Assembly: GCA_964593555.1 (NCBI GenBank)
Contig: CAZQIC010000121.1
Location: 1 to 14,364 of the forward strand
Direction: 5' to 3'
From: CAZQIC01 sp964593555
Lineage (GTDB): Bacteria > Bacteroidota > Bacteroidia > JAFLBG01
Length of the DNA: 14,364 nt
Made by a program: the position numbers and the translations under genes. The notes under the pieces were generated by a model. The model had not been told where the DNA came from. It saw only the letters and a program-made list of their open reading frames with translations, and did not search any database. Each line of letters opens with the position of its first letter. Within the stretch, counting starts at the first letter, position 1. This document shows positions 14,317 to 14,364 of this stretch, one piece after another.

Positions 14317-14364
14317 GGGAGTTCTAAAAATAGAATGTTAAAAACAATCTAATAAAATCGTATC
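14316..14364. other. Possible insertion-sequence end or rearrangement junction
   Basis: Homology to BioA ends at TTATA (14311-14315), where a Tyr codon would be expected. The next bases, GGGGAGTTCTAAAAATAGAA, hold a small inverted repeat TTCTA/TAGAA (14322-14326 with 14331-14335) and are not coding in any useful frame. A G-rich tip followed by a short hairpin is compatible with an insertion-sequence terminus, but only 49 bases are visible and no transposase can be seen. Confidence 0.35.

Noticed and set aside
1..14364. CRISPR array, tRNA, rRNA, phage or plasmid genes
   Set aside because: No regularly spaced direct repeats, no tRNA-like cloverleaf with conserved T-loop, and no integrase, replication or capsid genes. 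The cloverleaf at 7441-7563 is too long and has no tRNA motifs.

Overview
The window reads as chromosomal DNA of an AT-rich member of the Bacteroidota, probably from the Chitinophagia/Sphingobacteriia side. The pointers are a BatA-type membrane protein, a metal-ligand-poor dihydroorotase homologue, a Bacteroidota-style alanine dehydrogenase, YwqK/MORN-type proteins, and several promoter boxes of the Bacteroidota form TAnnTTTG instead of a -10 TATAAT. Shine-Dalgarno sequences are mostly absent. Most genes are housekeeping or lineage-typical.

Left part (1-5000): the 3' remnant of a YwqK-like protein with a C-terminal membrane anchor, interrupted by an in-frame stop; then a BatA/vWA membrane protein followed 4 bases later by a dihydroorotase-family protein (probable operon); then an exported TPR protein. 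A large helical protein of unknown function (5040-6512) lies on the opposite strand, facing the TPR gene. It is divergent from an exported YwqK-like repeat protein (6662-7363), which ends at a strong hairpin terminator.

Middle (7364-9494): the most unusual DNA in the window. A 123-bp element (7441-7563) can fold into a cloverleaf of one closing stem and three hairpins. It is followed by a sequence module that recurs, diverged, at 9320-9400. Between the two copies lie a membrane protein gene broken by a one-base frameshift (7719-8461) and a PhnP-like metallo-beta-lactamase-fold hydrolase on the minus strand. That hydrolase gene has a 17-bp palindrome just upstream.

Right part (9495-14364): alanine dehydrogenase, a membrane-anchored cysteine-rich DUF4258 protein and a seven-helix membrane protein form a forward cluster. 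Proline dehydrogenase converges on it with a 4-base overlap and is divergent from bioA. The bioA gene loses its last ~35 residues near the right edge, at a junction that looks like the start of an insertion sequence or another rearrangement.

I found no convincing new defence or mobile system. The best leads are the cloverleaf repeat family, the frameshifted gene, the broken bioA end, and the cluster of alanine dehydrogenase, DUF4258 protein and seven-helix protein. Ald and proline dehydrogenase suggest amino-acid catabolism, but nothing in the sequence shows co-regulation.
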